Origin: Cycas panzhihuaensis
Taxonomy: Eukaryota; Cycadophyta
Assembly (NCBI GenBank): GCA_023213395.1
Contig: CM041465.1
Location: 38,571,741-38,635,740, forward strand
Reading direction: 5' to 3'
Length of the DNA: 64,000 nt
Within the stretch, counting starts at the first letter, position 1. Every line of letters starts with the position of its first letter. The position numbers and the translations under genes were made by a program. The notes below the pieces were generated by a model that searched no databases, was not told where the DNA came from, and worked only from the letters and a program-made list of their open reading frames with translations. Shown in pieces: positions 10,244-20,716 of the stretch.

Positions 10244-10943
10244 AGGTTTGTTAAAATCCGAGAGAAGCTAGATTGAAAGTAATGAAGAAGAATTTTTTGA
10301 AAAACTTAATCTTAGAGAGGCCAGATCAAGAAGTGTTAAAATATTTGAATGTCTTGAAGTTTTTTAAGAGAGAGAAGACCTTTTTGGAGTTCATTTATTA
10401 TAGTATGAAATCCTACGAAACTGTACGGACACGAAAATTTCAAGTGCTCAGAATTTGACGAAATTTGGTGTGTAGATTCATCTCACAGAGGAGAATAATC
10501 TGTTTCAAAGGCATGACTTCAATTTTTGTCTTGATAAGTAAAAAAACCTCGAATTTACAGGGGCATGGGTTCGAAGTCTTGATCTCAAATTTCTCTCATT
10601 TTACTTCATTTTATTGAATAAAATCTGTCCCAAAATCCTTGTTTGCACAATATCTTTCGATTGCATGCAAGTTTGATAAATTTCATCAAGTATTTGAGAA
10701 GATCTAAGCATTTTTCTCTTCAAAACCCTATCTGGTTATACAACTTTTGAGCAAACCAAAAGGCAGATTTTAAAACTTTTTTTTGATTTGGAAAGAGCAT
10801 AACATAAGCTTTAATTTGAGTGCTTTTTTTCCTCAATCTATACAATTGTATAATTTTGTACAATTGTACGACCATACAATCAATTGTCAATCTTTTTCTT
10901 ACATTTATCAGTTTCTCTTAGTACACACTTTATTTTTTCAAAA

Positions 10944-11860
10944 ATGACTTCAATTTTTTCCATGGGAGACTTAGACAAACTCACTAGATAGAATTATAAT
11001 ACCTAGAAGTTAAAAATGCAGGGACTTTTAAGGGTCAGAAATGCATGGGACACTGTCATTGGAAAAGAAGTCAAACCTCCTAATATAGTGGACATAATTA
11101 GTTAGAAAGAAAGAGATAGGATTGCACATGCTACAATCATGTTGTCTACTGGAGATTCTTTGTTGAGTCATATTGGTGTTGTTACTTTCCAAGATGCCCG
11201 AAGCCCAAATAATATCTCTCAGAGAACAATTGTATAAAATTCATTTGAAAGAAGGAGAAGTTGTCTCAAGTTTTATCATTAAGATTATTGAAATTAAAAA
11301 CAGTTTAGCTCTTGTAAGAGAAACAATATCTGATTCTAAACTTGTTTGTCTCACAATCAATAAGTTGTCAAAATCATTTGATACAATGGTAAACATACCT
11401 ACCATTCGAGAACATACAACTAATATACCTTTTGAAACATTGAGAAGGCATATGTTGCAACAAGAACAAAGAATCAAAAGATACGAGAAAGAGACTAAAA
11501 TAGAAGAAGCCTTTCTTTCAAGGGCTGAGTCTAGGAAACAGAAGTTGCTCCAGAAACACAGTAAGAGGGATAAGTAGGCCTACTAGAGTATGGACAAGAA
11601 CTACAACTGAAAATCATAATTGGTTTGCATGGTCTCCAGAAGGATGGGGTAGAATTTCATAAATGTCAGAAGGGAGAGGTAGATCTTCATCTCGAGAATC
11701 CAAAGTCTGCTTTCATTGTGGAAGGTATGGACACTTTGCTAGTGATTACAGAACTTACAATTCACCAAACTGTTATTATTGTGGGAGACTAGGATATTCT
11801 TCCAACCGTTGTCCTCAAAGACAAGCTAAAATTTAGAGAGGGAAAAGAATAAAAGGAAAT
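10944..11860 (+). pseudogene. copia gag with two zinc knuckles (element G), broken
   Basis: The likely start is ATG 10944 (MTSIFSMGDLDKLTR), followed by a stop and a frame change before the open part 11173-11577. The open part is a UBN2-type gag body rich in Lys and Glu (LREQLYKIHLKEGEVVSSF). After TAG 11575-11577 an Arg/Ser region leads to two zinc-knuckle units near 11700-11820: CFHCGRYGHFASDY, whose last Cys is replaced, and CYYCGRLGYSSNRC, where Tyr takes the place of the usual His. The family is unlike B, C, D, E or M in sequence. Confidence 0.75.
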
Positions 11861-11914
11861 TACAATAATGAACAATTTGAAGAAGAAGATGAAGACATTG
11901 CTTTCATCACAGCC

Positions 11915-12786
11915 TTGGCCATGCACACTTGCAATGATGAAGATTGGTATATAGACTTTGGAGCATCCAATCACATGACAGAGAGAAAAGACCGGTTTGA
12001 GATGCTAGGACCATATTTTTTCAACAAAACTATTGAGCTTGATAACAACCTTCCTTTACAAATTAAAGGCAAAGGAACAATTACAGTCCTAATCAATGAC
12101 AAAGTTAAAAAATTTGGTGAAGTCCTTCATGTCTCAGAGTTTAAAAAGAATCTCTTGTTTGTATCTCAATTAAGGAAAAAGCGTCTTGGACTTATCTTTG
12201 ATGAGGACGGAAGGTGTTTCATATGTGATATGAAGAACAATGGTGTTGGAATAGCAAAAGGGGTTGAAATTGACAATTTTTACAAGTTGATCTCCACTCT
12301 TGTTCTACCTACTTTTATAAAATCTCTTGTTGTTAACAACTCTATCAATGAAATTAGCATACAAAGTATGGACACATTACAAACAAACTTTTAGAATTGT
12401 TAAGAAATTCTAATATGGTGAATGGTCTTCCTGATATGTCTATCAAGTTTTTTATATACAAAAGTTGTATGATTGACAAACAACAAACTCCATTCTTGGA
12501 AAGTAGGTGCAAAGCACAAAAAAAGTTGGAATTGATTCATATAGATCTATGTGGACTAATAACACTAAATTGTTAATGGCATAAGATATCTTCTTACCTT
12601 CATTGATGATTTTTCTAGAAGAACCTGGGTTTACTTTCTTTTCAGTAAATCTAAAGTCATGGATTACTTCAAGGAGTTTAAAGCTCAAGTAGAATTAAAA
12701 AGTGAATGCAAAATCAAAATTCTTCAATCTAATGGAGGGGGAGAATAAATTTCAAATGACTTTTGTCATTTCTACAAGTTACATAG
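11915..12786 (+). pseudogene. copia protease-integrase fragment (element G)
   Basis: The protease motif reads WYIDFGASNHMTERK, with Phe in place of the usual Ser or Thr of D-S/T-G. The frame is open to 12394. Pre-integrase and integrase sequence follows in several frames: LELIHIDLCGL near 12530 with the first catalytic Asp, LTFIDDFSRRTWVYF near 12600, and the QSNGGGE region near 12730 where the second Asp is Asn. The frame then ends in the LTR at 12787 before the catalytic Glu. Confidence 0.75.
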
Positions 12787-13152
12787 TGTTGGAATAATGC
12801 CTAATATGGAAGTACGTGTGACTACCTTGGGCCCCTAAATGGCACCTTGAGCCTCCAAAAAGCACCTAGGGCCATCTAAAGCCGCCAAGCAGCCACCTAC
12901 AGCCGACATGGAGCCACCATAGCAACCATAAGGTATGTTATTTTATTATACGCTTAATATTTTAATATTTATTTGAATTTTTCAATTGACGTCGGGTTGA
13001 GGCGCTTGTCGCCTCCCTAAAACTCTATATAAAGGTGGGGAATACCTCCCTAGTGTTTTTTAACACCGCCACTTAACATTCGGAAATATTTTTCACTTTG
13101 AGATAATGATGTGCTACTTGTAATCCTCCTGCTCTACTCCTCAACACCAACA
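12787..13152 (+). repeat. LTR, F family (366 bp), possibly solo
   Basis: The ends form a perfect 6-bp inverted pair, TGTTGG...CCAACA. The body matches 28163-28504 closely, with a TATA box in ctctatataaagg near 13023. It cuts the integrase of G. Flanking pentamers are catag and attag, which do not match. No primer site follows. It may be a solo LTR with altered flanks, or the 5' LTR of the far larger unit ending at 28504. Confidence 0.85.
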
Positions 13153-13530
13153 ATTAGTATTTGACCCTAGTTCGGTTTGTACTCATGAGATGCACGACCA
13201 TATTCTTGGTACATTTATGATATTTTGATTTATTAAACATTAACTTTATAAAACTATTGTTTATAATATAAATTTATGTTTGTATACGTATTCGTTTGTG
13301 AAGGTGACTTTATACTTGATTTTCATCATGCTACTATTGTTTGTACATCGATCAGAACTATATCATATGACCATTCGTTCTGATCATCATTGAGTCATCT
13401 ATCTGATAACGAAGATCATTTGGAATTTTATCACTCTTGCTAAGAGATATTTCACTCTGAGCACTAGCCTCTTCCCTGTTCTATAAGAATTCCACACAGA
13501 AACAAAGCCAAATCATCCTTCTCTTGGCTA
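13153..13530. other. no feature seen
   Basis: AT-rich sequence between the LTR and the S-acyltransferase exon. If the exon is real, this is the beginning of its first intron on the minus strand. No coding frame or primer site is visible. Confidence 0.5.
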
Positions 13531-13878
13531 TCAAGTCATACTGCAACAACAAATTTGCTTTAAAGCTAAAGCACCAGCTTCTACATATTGCTCTACATCT
13601 CTGTCTCTCTTCCAGTCTTTTGGAATCCCCCCTGGATCAATCAAAACTACTGCAGAATAAGTCCATAGTAGCATCACCAACAAGTTGTGGAACAAAATCA
13701 ACTCGAGGAAAGCGTCTGTTGCTTCCAAGCCTTTGCTCCGTAATAGTGGGCTATAATTCATTATTAACAAAGCGTAGTAAGCTTCCCCAATGATCCCTAG
13801 GACAAGAAGAATCATTATTGAACCAAGGCCTCTAAGGGTTGAACCTGCGTTGTTGGATCTTTGTTTCTCCGGTTGGTT
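13531..13878 (-). CDS. DHHC-type protein S-acyltransferase, N-terminal exon (partial)
   Basis: Protein S-acyltransferases attach palmitate to cysteines of membrane-associated proteins. The frame 13815-13531 (94 codons) reads MILLVLGIIGEAYYALLIMN, then LILFHNLLVMLLWTYSAVVL and DPGGIPKDW. That is two hydrophobic helices and the DPG motif that precedes the Cys-rich DHHC domain in plant PATs. In frame upstream, 13878-13816 still reads STLRGLGSI, as in relatives, but has no Met before a TGA. So the true start may sit on an upstream exon, or the copy is dead. The DHHC domain itself is not in the window. A GTATGA near 13541 could be a splice donor. It is the only recognisable host gene piece and may be an exon with a giant TE-filled intron, or a captured fragment. 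Confidence 0.55.
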   Translation of the reverse strand, partial: NQPEKQRSNNAGSTLRGLGSIMILLVLGIIGEAYYALLIMNYSPLLRSKGLEATDAFLELILFHNLLVMLLWTYSAVVLIDPGGIPKDWKRDRDVEQYVEAGALALKQICCCSMT

Positions 13879-14300
13879 TCATTGTTTGCGCCTCTACCTG
13901 TGTCTCTGCATTAGTTCTGTTATCGTTGGCGCCTTCGTGTCTCCCTGTGGTTCCTCTGTGTTGCCCCTGCATTTTCTCCCTTGTGACAAGTATTCTTTGA
14001 CTTTCATATCGACAACAAAATATGCTCATGCTCAAATGCTTAAGACATACACGAAGACGCCCTCACGAGATCGGATAACCCAATCGTGGAAATTTCTAAG
14101 TAATCCCCTTGCTAGACTTCTCTGTTAGTCTTGGAAAAATTACTCTGCAAAGGCAGATTATTCAATCGTTCTAGCAAGAAGAGGCAGACAGAGGAATAAT
14201 AAGGAGGTTCTCGCAGTCATTCTTCGCTCTGATCGCAACTCCGGTCGCCGCCTTTTTTTTTCACTGGGTTTTATTTTATTTGATTATTCTTTGGAAATAA
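13879..14300 (-). other. possible 5' UTR/upstream region of the S-acyltransferase exon
   Basis: This stretch has a more balanced composition than its surroundings, with CG dinucleotides, and a CT/GA-rich part near 14150-14260 as in many plant 5' UTRs. Open frames here (for example 13832-14035 minus) show no known domain. It is assigned only by position upstream of the exon. Confidence 0.3.
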
Positions 14301-14335
14301 ATAAATAAATATATATATCTAAATATATATATATA
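14295..14335. repeat. AT microsatellite
   Basis: aaat repeats pass into ta repeats over about 40 bases. Confidence 0.85.
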
Positions 14336-15719
14336 GGTTTTTTTTGAAATATTTTCTAAAGGCAAATCAGTGTGCCTCTTTGTGATTGAATTTGATCAGT
14401 TTTTATCGATTTTATAATCAATTTCATTGTCTTTTTTCGTCTTTGTGCATCGCATCATTAATGGGCGATTATTTTTATTGAAATGTTTTGTTTTTTCTAA
14501 AGTTTATGAAAAATTAAACTAAATTTAATAAAATTCCAATTTCGTGTGTTTGATTTGAGGTTAGCCCCATCCGCGTCAGTCTCTGGTCATATCACAGCCC
14601 CATATGATCGTGTTTTAATCATATAAAGGGGCAGATTTCAAATTTGAATTAACCGTTTTTTATAATTTTAATTTTTAAGGAATTTAATCTTATTTCATAA
14701 AATCTGAATTTCGGAGCCCCCTTTGGGTCTTAGCTGGCAGTCACATCGGTTCCCACATGACCCTGCTCCTTCTGGCTAAAGGAGCTTATTACATTTTTCC
14801 TTTTAAATTTTCATTTTATTAATACTCAAAGAGGTTCTGTCGCCTTTTTTGCCATAACTCTTCACTGGAGTGTCAGTTTCTCACAACGTCAAACTCATTA
14901 GATTCGTATTTTAGTGCTCTTCATCTTAGTACTATCCTTTGTTCAATTTGAGTTTGTTTCAGTAGTGTTTGACTCAATCAAAGTTGACCTTCTTTTTTTG
15001 CACTCATTTCACTTGCTAAAAAGGGGTTTCTTCACTGTTTCTTCAATAACTTGATTGTTATAGCTCTGTTTTTCAAACCGTAAGAACCGACGGAAAGGGT
15101 TTTCAATGCTCTAAACATTGGAATTGGTTTCATCTTATTTTGACACTGTTTTGTAGGTGTTTTAAGCTCCTCAAGTCAAGGCTTTGATTCAGTCTTAATA
15201 GGCACATTTTGTAGTATTTTTTGAACAAATTTTTCATCCAAATTAATTCTATTTGAGCATTGTTTGCTACTTATCAGTTTCTTGAAGATATTTATTGTTA
15301 TTTCATAAGATTACAAGTGATTTGCAGCTTTTAGCATCAGTTTCAACTTCTTAAGGATCAAGAGGTCTATTTGGATCAATACGTCAAATTGGTACTACTT
15401 GCCCTGACCGTTTGTTTTATTTTACACTTTCATTTGAATATAGAATAATTTTTTGAGCTTATTGGATCATTTCAAGTATTATATATTCTTGGATATCTCA
15501 AGGTATATCTAGTTTATTTCTAAATTTACAAAAGAAATTCTTGGCATTTGATTTACATTAGTACAAGGAACATTTGCAACATTCTTTCTACATCTTAAAG
15601 TAATTTTTTTAGCTTGAAAAGGACATTGCAAAGAGCATAGTTACATGTCTTTTGCTCCCTTTTGCTTCAAAGTTCATTTAAATACTCTGAGGTTTAGGTG
15701 CATTCAAATATTAAAGGTT
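14336..15719. other. unassigned AT-rich DNA, left flank of element C
   Basis: No long frame, primer site or LTR boundary is visible. Two stretches near 14540-14640 and 14690-14790 resemble each other loosely (each has a cat-rich part followed by an aaaggggc or aaaggagc motif). This sequence continues at 23030 on the other side of element C, because C carries a target duplication. Confidence 0.5.
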
Positions 15720-15724
15720 CTATT

Positions 15725-16277
15725 TGTTAAACCTTATGTTTACATGTTAAGATAATGTACTTTTATTTTCATGTAATATGTGTACTTTTTACTTTAGGGG
15801 TGACTTATCACTTAAGTGATAAAGTGCACACCCACATTCTTTCTAGTGATACAACATTGTCACTAAAGGGTCAAATGGACCCTCATGCATTTTTGCTCAC
15901 ATGAGAGCCCAAAAGGACACATGTCCAACATGCAAGGCATGTATCTTGGATGTTTGACACTTGTCAAACATCCAAGGCCTTAGGTCTCTCATCTCACTCT
16001 ATATAATGAGACCTCTTCTCATTGTCTCATAAGAGAGTTGAGTCAGATTGTTATCTTTGTCGGTTTGCTAATCAAACTGTTCATTCTTTGGAGGTTGGAC
16101 CAATTCCAACTCCACATATTGGGTATCATTTTCTCTTGCTCCTTCATTCATGTTTTGTCTCTTTGCTTTCTCTTTACCTTGAAATTATTATACTAGTTTG
16201 TATTTGTGCAGCTAGAACTAGAGTGATCTTAGTTTCTAAATCTTGGGACTGTTGAGGCCATCTAGCCTCTTTTCACA
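15725..16277 (+). repeat. 5' LTR of element C
   Basis: TGTTAAACC...TTTCACA, 553 bp. It contains the 18-bp palindrome at 15805-15822 and the TATA-like box ctctatataatgag near 16001. Confidence 0.95.
15805..15822. promoter_or_regulatory. 18-bp U3 palindrome (C)
   Basis: ttatcacttaagtgataa is perfectly self-complementary and occurs again in the 3' LTR at 22551-22568. Shorter versions with the same centre occur in B, D and E LTRs. Confidence 0.6.
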
Positions 16278-16279
16278 TT

Positions 16280-16291
16280 TGGTATCAGAGC
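16280..16291 (+). promoter_or_regulatory. primer binding site of element C
   Basis: TGGTATCAGAGC, two bases after the 5' LTR end. It is the tRNA-iMet type. Confidence 0.95.
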
Positions 16292-16812
16292 AAGAGGAGA
16301 CTAGCTCCTCCTGCTCGGTTTGCATGCTCAAGGAGATTTGAAGAAAGCTACAAACCCTTGGTGACGACCTTCGCACTCCGAAGGCGATCCAAGGTTTGTT
16401 TTGAAGATTTTCTTTTGTAGGTTCAAGCTTTTGGAGCTACATTTGCAAGCTGGAGCAAGTACATTTCAAATCTGAATTTTTTTTCAGACTTTTATCAAGA
16501 GTGCAGCATGCAGGTTCAAGGCTTTGCTGGAGTAGTTTAAAAGGAGGAGCTTTCCATACTTAAATCTGAATTTTTTTTCAGATTTTTTACAAGGTTTTTG
16601 AGCAAAGTACTCACGTTTTTCATGGTTTTTTTCATTAAAAATCAAATTTTCTCGAAAGCTTTCTTCTCATAGTTCGTGTCTTTGGCATATTATGCAGCTC
16701 ACTGAAACTCTTTAATGAAGTTTTTCAAGTTATTAATCCTCTTGTAGGCTGTGGATCAATTTCTGGGCATTTTCAGCCTTGAAATCCCACTCAAAAAGCA
16801 TAAAAAATTGCT

Positions 16813-17200
16813 GGTTTTCATACTTAAAGAGTTGTTTTCATACTTAAACAACTGTGTTTTCATACTTAAAGAGCTGTTTTCCATGATTTATGAGAGCTGT
16901 TTTCATACTTAAAGAGCTGTTTTCATACTTAAAGAATTGTTTTCATACTTAAAGAGCTGTTTTCATACTTTATGAGAGCTGTTTTTCATACTTAAAGAGC
17001 TGTTTTTCATACTTTATGAGAGCTGTTTTCATACTTAAAGAGCTGTTTTCATACTTAAACAACTGTGTTTTCATACTTAAAGAGTTGTTTTCATACTTAA
17101 ATTTGTGTTTTCATACTTAAAGAGTTGTTTTCCATGATTTATGAGAGCTGTTTTTCATACTTAAAGAGTTGTTTTCATACTTAAAGTGTTGTTTTCCAAG
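16813..17200 (+). repeat. minisatellite, about 20-bp unit
   Basis: The unit is close to ttttcatacttaaagagctg. I count 16 occurrences of catactt, plus two ccatgattt variants that form longer higher-order units ending in tatgagagctg. Spacing varies between about 20 and 27 bases. The related leader of B does not have it. Confidence 0.9.
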
Positions 17201-17951
17201 CTACATGCTACATGGTAAACGCTATTTAATAAGATAAAGCAAGTATACAAATTTGAATCTGAGCTCTTTTATGGCATTTTCAAGGTTTTCGAACAAGTGT
17301 TAATTGACTTTAAGAGAAGTGATTTCAAGTGTTTTTCATATCCAAAAAGAGATATTTATCACTAATTTTTAAACACTTTTAAGGCACCTTGCATGGTGAC
17401 CTAATAACCCTTAGTCTCAAAGAGGGTTCAAAACACTTTGTACTTAATAAAAATCACTTCTTCTTTTGATCGTTGGGACTAATTTAAAGTCCCAACACTT
17501 GGTGCTTGATGTCCATTTTCATGCAAGTGGTTCTCTTACCTTCACTTTTTCAGCATTAAAAGGAACCCACTTGTATCTTCATCACAAGTTTTGCATTACT
17601 TCTTTTCGATTTAAGCCTTTTTTTCCAAAAAGTACTTTGCAAAACTTATTGTAATTAAGCATTTGGTTTCTTACTTGGATCAACAAAGCACTACATTTTT
17701 CATTAAAATGCTCATTGTAAAACACTACTAGTGTTCATATTGATGTACTTACATTGCTTCCTCTTGAAGCCACTTTTCATTGTAAAGCTAATCAAAGCAT
17801 TTTCATAAGTACATTTTCCAAGCAAAAAGAAATCTAAGTTCACTTAAAATTTGCTAAAAAGTGACTTAAAATCTGTTGGAGAGCCTGAAAAAGGTTCAAA
17901 CCTTGCCTCTAAATTAACCTTAAGCTTGGTGCATTCCCTAGGGGACCAACC

Positions 17952-17963
17952 GACCATATGGTC
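17952..17963. promoter_or_regulatory. 12-bp leader palindrome (C), co-varies with B
   Basis: gaccatatggtc is perfectly self-complementary. The homologous position in B reads gaccgtacggtc (5105-5116). Confidence 0.5.
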
Positions 17964-18290
17964 AGTGCACAACAATTAAGGTTGCTTGAGGGAAAGGAGG
18001 TTCGAAAAGGGTGTTATTGAAATGTGAATCCTGTGGAAAGCATGGTATGCGTCCATGCATCAACCCTACACGCTTTGTCCTAGATTTAACTTGGCCAACT
18101 ATTGGATCTCTTCTATAGATCAGAGTTGGACCAACTCCATAGCCTAGTCCTCCACCCCTCATCATTCCATTCAGTTGTTGGATCTTCTAGTAAGATCAGG
18201 ACTGTTGGTTTCGTTAGAAGGTGGAACTTAAGCGACGAAAGCTTTGAGTTTCCAGGTTACTTGCTAGCTTCAAGCTTTTATAACTAAAAC

Positions 18291-19321
18291 ATGGCTGCCA
18301 TAAACATGCTAAATGCATGCACCATTCGATTAACAAGACAAGATAATTATCAAGAATGGAAGAGACTCACTCAGAACTTGCTAATCATGAACGAATTTTG
18401 GAGTTATGTTTCTGGGAGATTACCTCGACCAGCACCTATTATCAATGGCGATGTTATTGTGGAACCTGATGATGCTTTACTTGCTGCTTGGAAAGCTAAA
18501 GATGAAATTGCTTTGGCATTCCTTCACATGATTGTTGATGTGCATGTAGATCAGAATATTGCTTGTGCTAAAACTTCTAAGGAAGCTTGGGACACTTTGT
18601 CCTCATTGTATGAAAGCCGAGATCAAGCTCGCATTTTAATGGTTAAGGCAAAATTGTATTCCGTTAAGTTTGTCAAGCCCATGTCAGCTTTTCTTTCCTC
18701 CATCAAGGAGGTATGTAATGAACTGAATACACTTGGTAGTCCAGCTATAAGGTATGAATTGATAACATTCATCACCAAAGCCTTACCCAAGGACTACAAT
18801 GGCTTCATTTCGTCTACTACAAGAGATGGTTCTCTCAAAACTATGACATTCAAAGAATTTGAAAGTCTGCTACTTCAAGAAAAATAAATCTACACTAAGG
18901 ATAATGAGGAGGAACCATCTACATCAGGCGCATTCACGGCCAATTGAAAGGCCAAACAGCAACCCAAACCTGCACTTCCAAAGCAGTTTGGGAACATGAA
19001 CATTGGGTCTTCAAGGACCAACGTTGTATGTCATTATTGTGGCAAACCTAGCCACATAGCACCTGATTGTCGGAAAAAGCAAGCATATCTATGCCAGCAG
19101 CAGCAGCCACGTCATCCGAATCAGTGACAGTACGTCAGTGATACCGCCGGTTTCGGTGGCAACAACAACGAAGAAGAACCCCTCGACCAAATCGAGGTGC
19201 CTATCGAGGAGGTCAAAGAGGAAGGGGGGGTTTTAGAGGTGGCAATCAACGCCACTCTAATCAGTTTGTAGATGAAGACAAACTGTTTTGTGCATATCAG
19301 ACATCCAAGGTTGATGAAACT
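18291..19321 (+). pseudogene. copia gag with zinc knuckle (element C), broken
   Basis: The frame opens at ATG 18291 (MAAINMLNACTIRLTRQ) and is open for 198 codons of UBN2-type gag. TAA at 18885-18887 stands where B has a Gln codon. Reading on, a TGA follows a few codons later, then the zinc knuckle CHYCGKPSHIAPDC near 19030-19071 with all metal ligands. A Gln-rich stretch follows and an Arg/Gly-rich tract around 19160-19250. A frame change between gag (frame of 18291) and protease (frame of 19352) occurs in the linker. The zinc knuckle is better kept than in B or A. Confidence 0.85.
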
Positions 19322-20716
19322 TGGATTATTGATTCTGGAGCTTCACAACACATGGCTGGAAGTGAAGAGCTCCTCACCAACATCAAGGAAGGCAAAGGTC
19401 AATCAGTGACCTTTGGGAATAATCAATTTGTCAAAATCTCAGGAGTATGCACAATAACTCCATTTTCTTCTTCATCAAATCTTTCCTCCTCATTTCCCGA
19501 TGGTAATGCCTATTTAATACCTTCAATGGACAAAAATTTACTATATGTTAGCAAGTTGGACAAGCAACAGATGAGTGTATTGTTCCAAAATAGGAAATGT
19601 ATAATCAGTGACAAAGAAGACCAAGTAGTAGCTGTTGGCTATGAGGATCAAGGCCTCTACAAGTTGGATGCAAATAATATAACACTTGATTCTGCTTACT
19701 CTGGTTCCATTGTCACTCCTTACTTGTCCAAGATGCAACTTTGGCATCAACGTCTAGGCCACTTGAGCTTAGACACTTTGAGGCAGATGATCAACAAGAA
19801 CATGGTACATGGGCTTCCTAAGATTTATGGAACGAAATGTCTTTGCGAAGCGTGCATTATGGGAACTCAGCATCGCTTGCCTTTCCCTAAAGGCAAAGTG
19901 TGGCGTGCATCACATCCTCTATAGCTAGTACATTCGGATTTGTGTGGACCTATGTCCACATCATCTTTTGGAGAAGCTTTGTATTACATCTCCTTCATTG
20001 ATGACTTTTCTCACAAAGTTTGGGTCTATTTCATCAAACACAAATCTGAAGCATTTTCCAAGTTCAAAGAATTCAAGCATGAAGTGGAAAATGAGTCTGG
20101 CCATTCAATCAAAACATTCAGGACAGACAATGGAGGTGAATTTACATCAAATGAATTCACCCAATACTGCAAGGATAACAGCATTCAAAGACAACTGACG
20201 ATACCTCACACTCCTCAACAAAATGGAGTCTCCGAACGGATGAACAAAACTTTGGCCAATAAAGCCAAAGCTATGATGCATGCACAAGGACTCACTCGAG
20301 CCTTCAAGTGAAGCATTTCACATACCGCTTATGTGGCCAATCGCAGTCCTACTACAGTAGTCACCAACATGACACCCGAGGAGGCATGGTCCGGCAAAAA
20401 GCCTACTGTCAGCCATTTGAGGACTTTTGGGTGCACTGCTTATATGCATATTCCCGATCAGCAAAGGAAGAAATTGGACAAGCATATTCTGAAATGCATC
20501 TTTGTAGGATATGCCATTCACAGCAAAGCCTACAAGTTGTATGATCCTATAGGGAAGAAAATGCATCTCTCAAGAGATGTCATCTTTGCTGAAGAAGATC
20601 ACAAGGAGGTGCAAACAGCATCCATGCAACCTCCCGTTGACAAAGGCAAGAAGATTGTTGATACCTTCCTTCCCTCTCCATCCTCTACACCATGTTCATC
20701 ATCTGCACTAGCTTGA
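19322..20716 (+). pseudogene. copia protease-integrase (element C), broken by stops
   Basis: The protease has an intact WIIDSGASQHMAG active site. Pre-integrase and integrase follow in the same frame with LWHQRLGHLS, CLCEACIMG, HSDLCGPM, FRTDNGGEF and NGVSERMNKT, so all three catalytic acids (D, D, E) are present. Stops occur at 19922-19924 (TAG at a Gln position), 20309-20311 and 20714-20716 (TGA where B has GGA). Near 20308 a short deletion also removes part of the YWAEAFH motif. The catalytic design is sound but the frame is interrupted three times. Confidence 0.85.

Larger units (their letters stand above)
10232..12786 (+). mobile_element. Ty1/copia element G, 5' internal half
   Basis: The primer site at 10232 is followed by a 700-base leader, a gag of a different family from B, zinc knuckles, protease and the beginning of integrase. 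The integrase breaks off at 12786, where a different LTR begins. RT, RNase H and G's own 3' LTR are missing. G's 5' LTR would be the one ending at 10231, or it was lost to B. Confidence 0.75.
16292..18290 (+). other. leader of element C
   Basis: Two kilobases without a coding frame. The first part has a GC-mixed stretch (ctcctgctcggtttgc) and the 16813-17200 minisatellite. From 17378 onward it is homologous to the B leader, including the palindrome gaccatatggtc at 17952-17963. It probably carries packaging and reverse-transcription signals. Confidence 0.7.

Noticed and set aside
12787-13152. F-family LTR as a clean solo LTR
   Set aside because: The flanking pentamers catag and attag do not match and the interrupted integrase does not resume after it, so I could not confirm it.
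13790-14128. Open frame of 112 codons on the plus strand
   Set aside because: It lies antisense to the S-acyltransferase exon and its presumed 5' UTR, with no recognisable domain.
16813-17200. Regularly spaced repeats suggesting a CRISPR array
   Set aside because: Units are adjacent without unique spacers and lie in a plant retrotransposon leader. This is a minisatellite.
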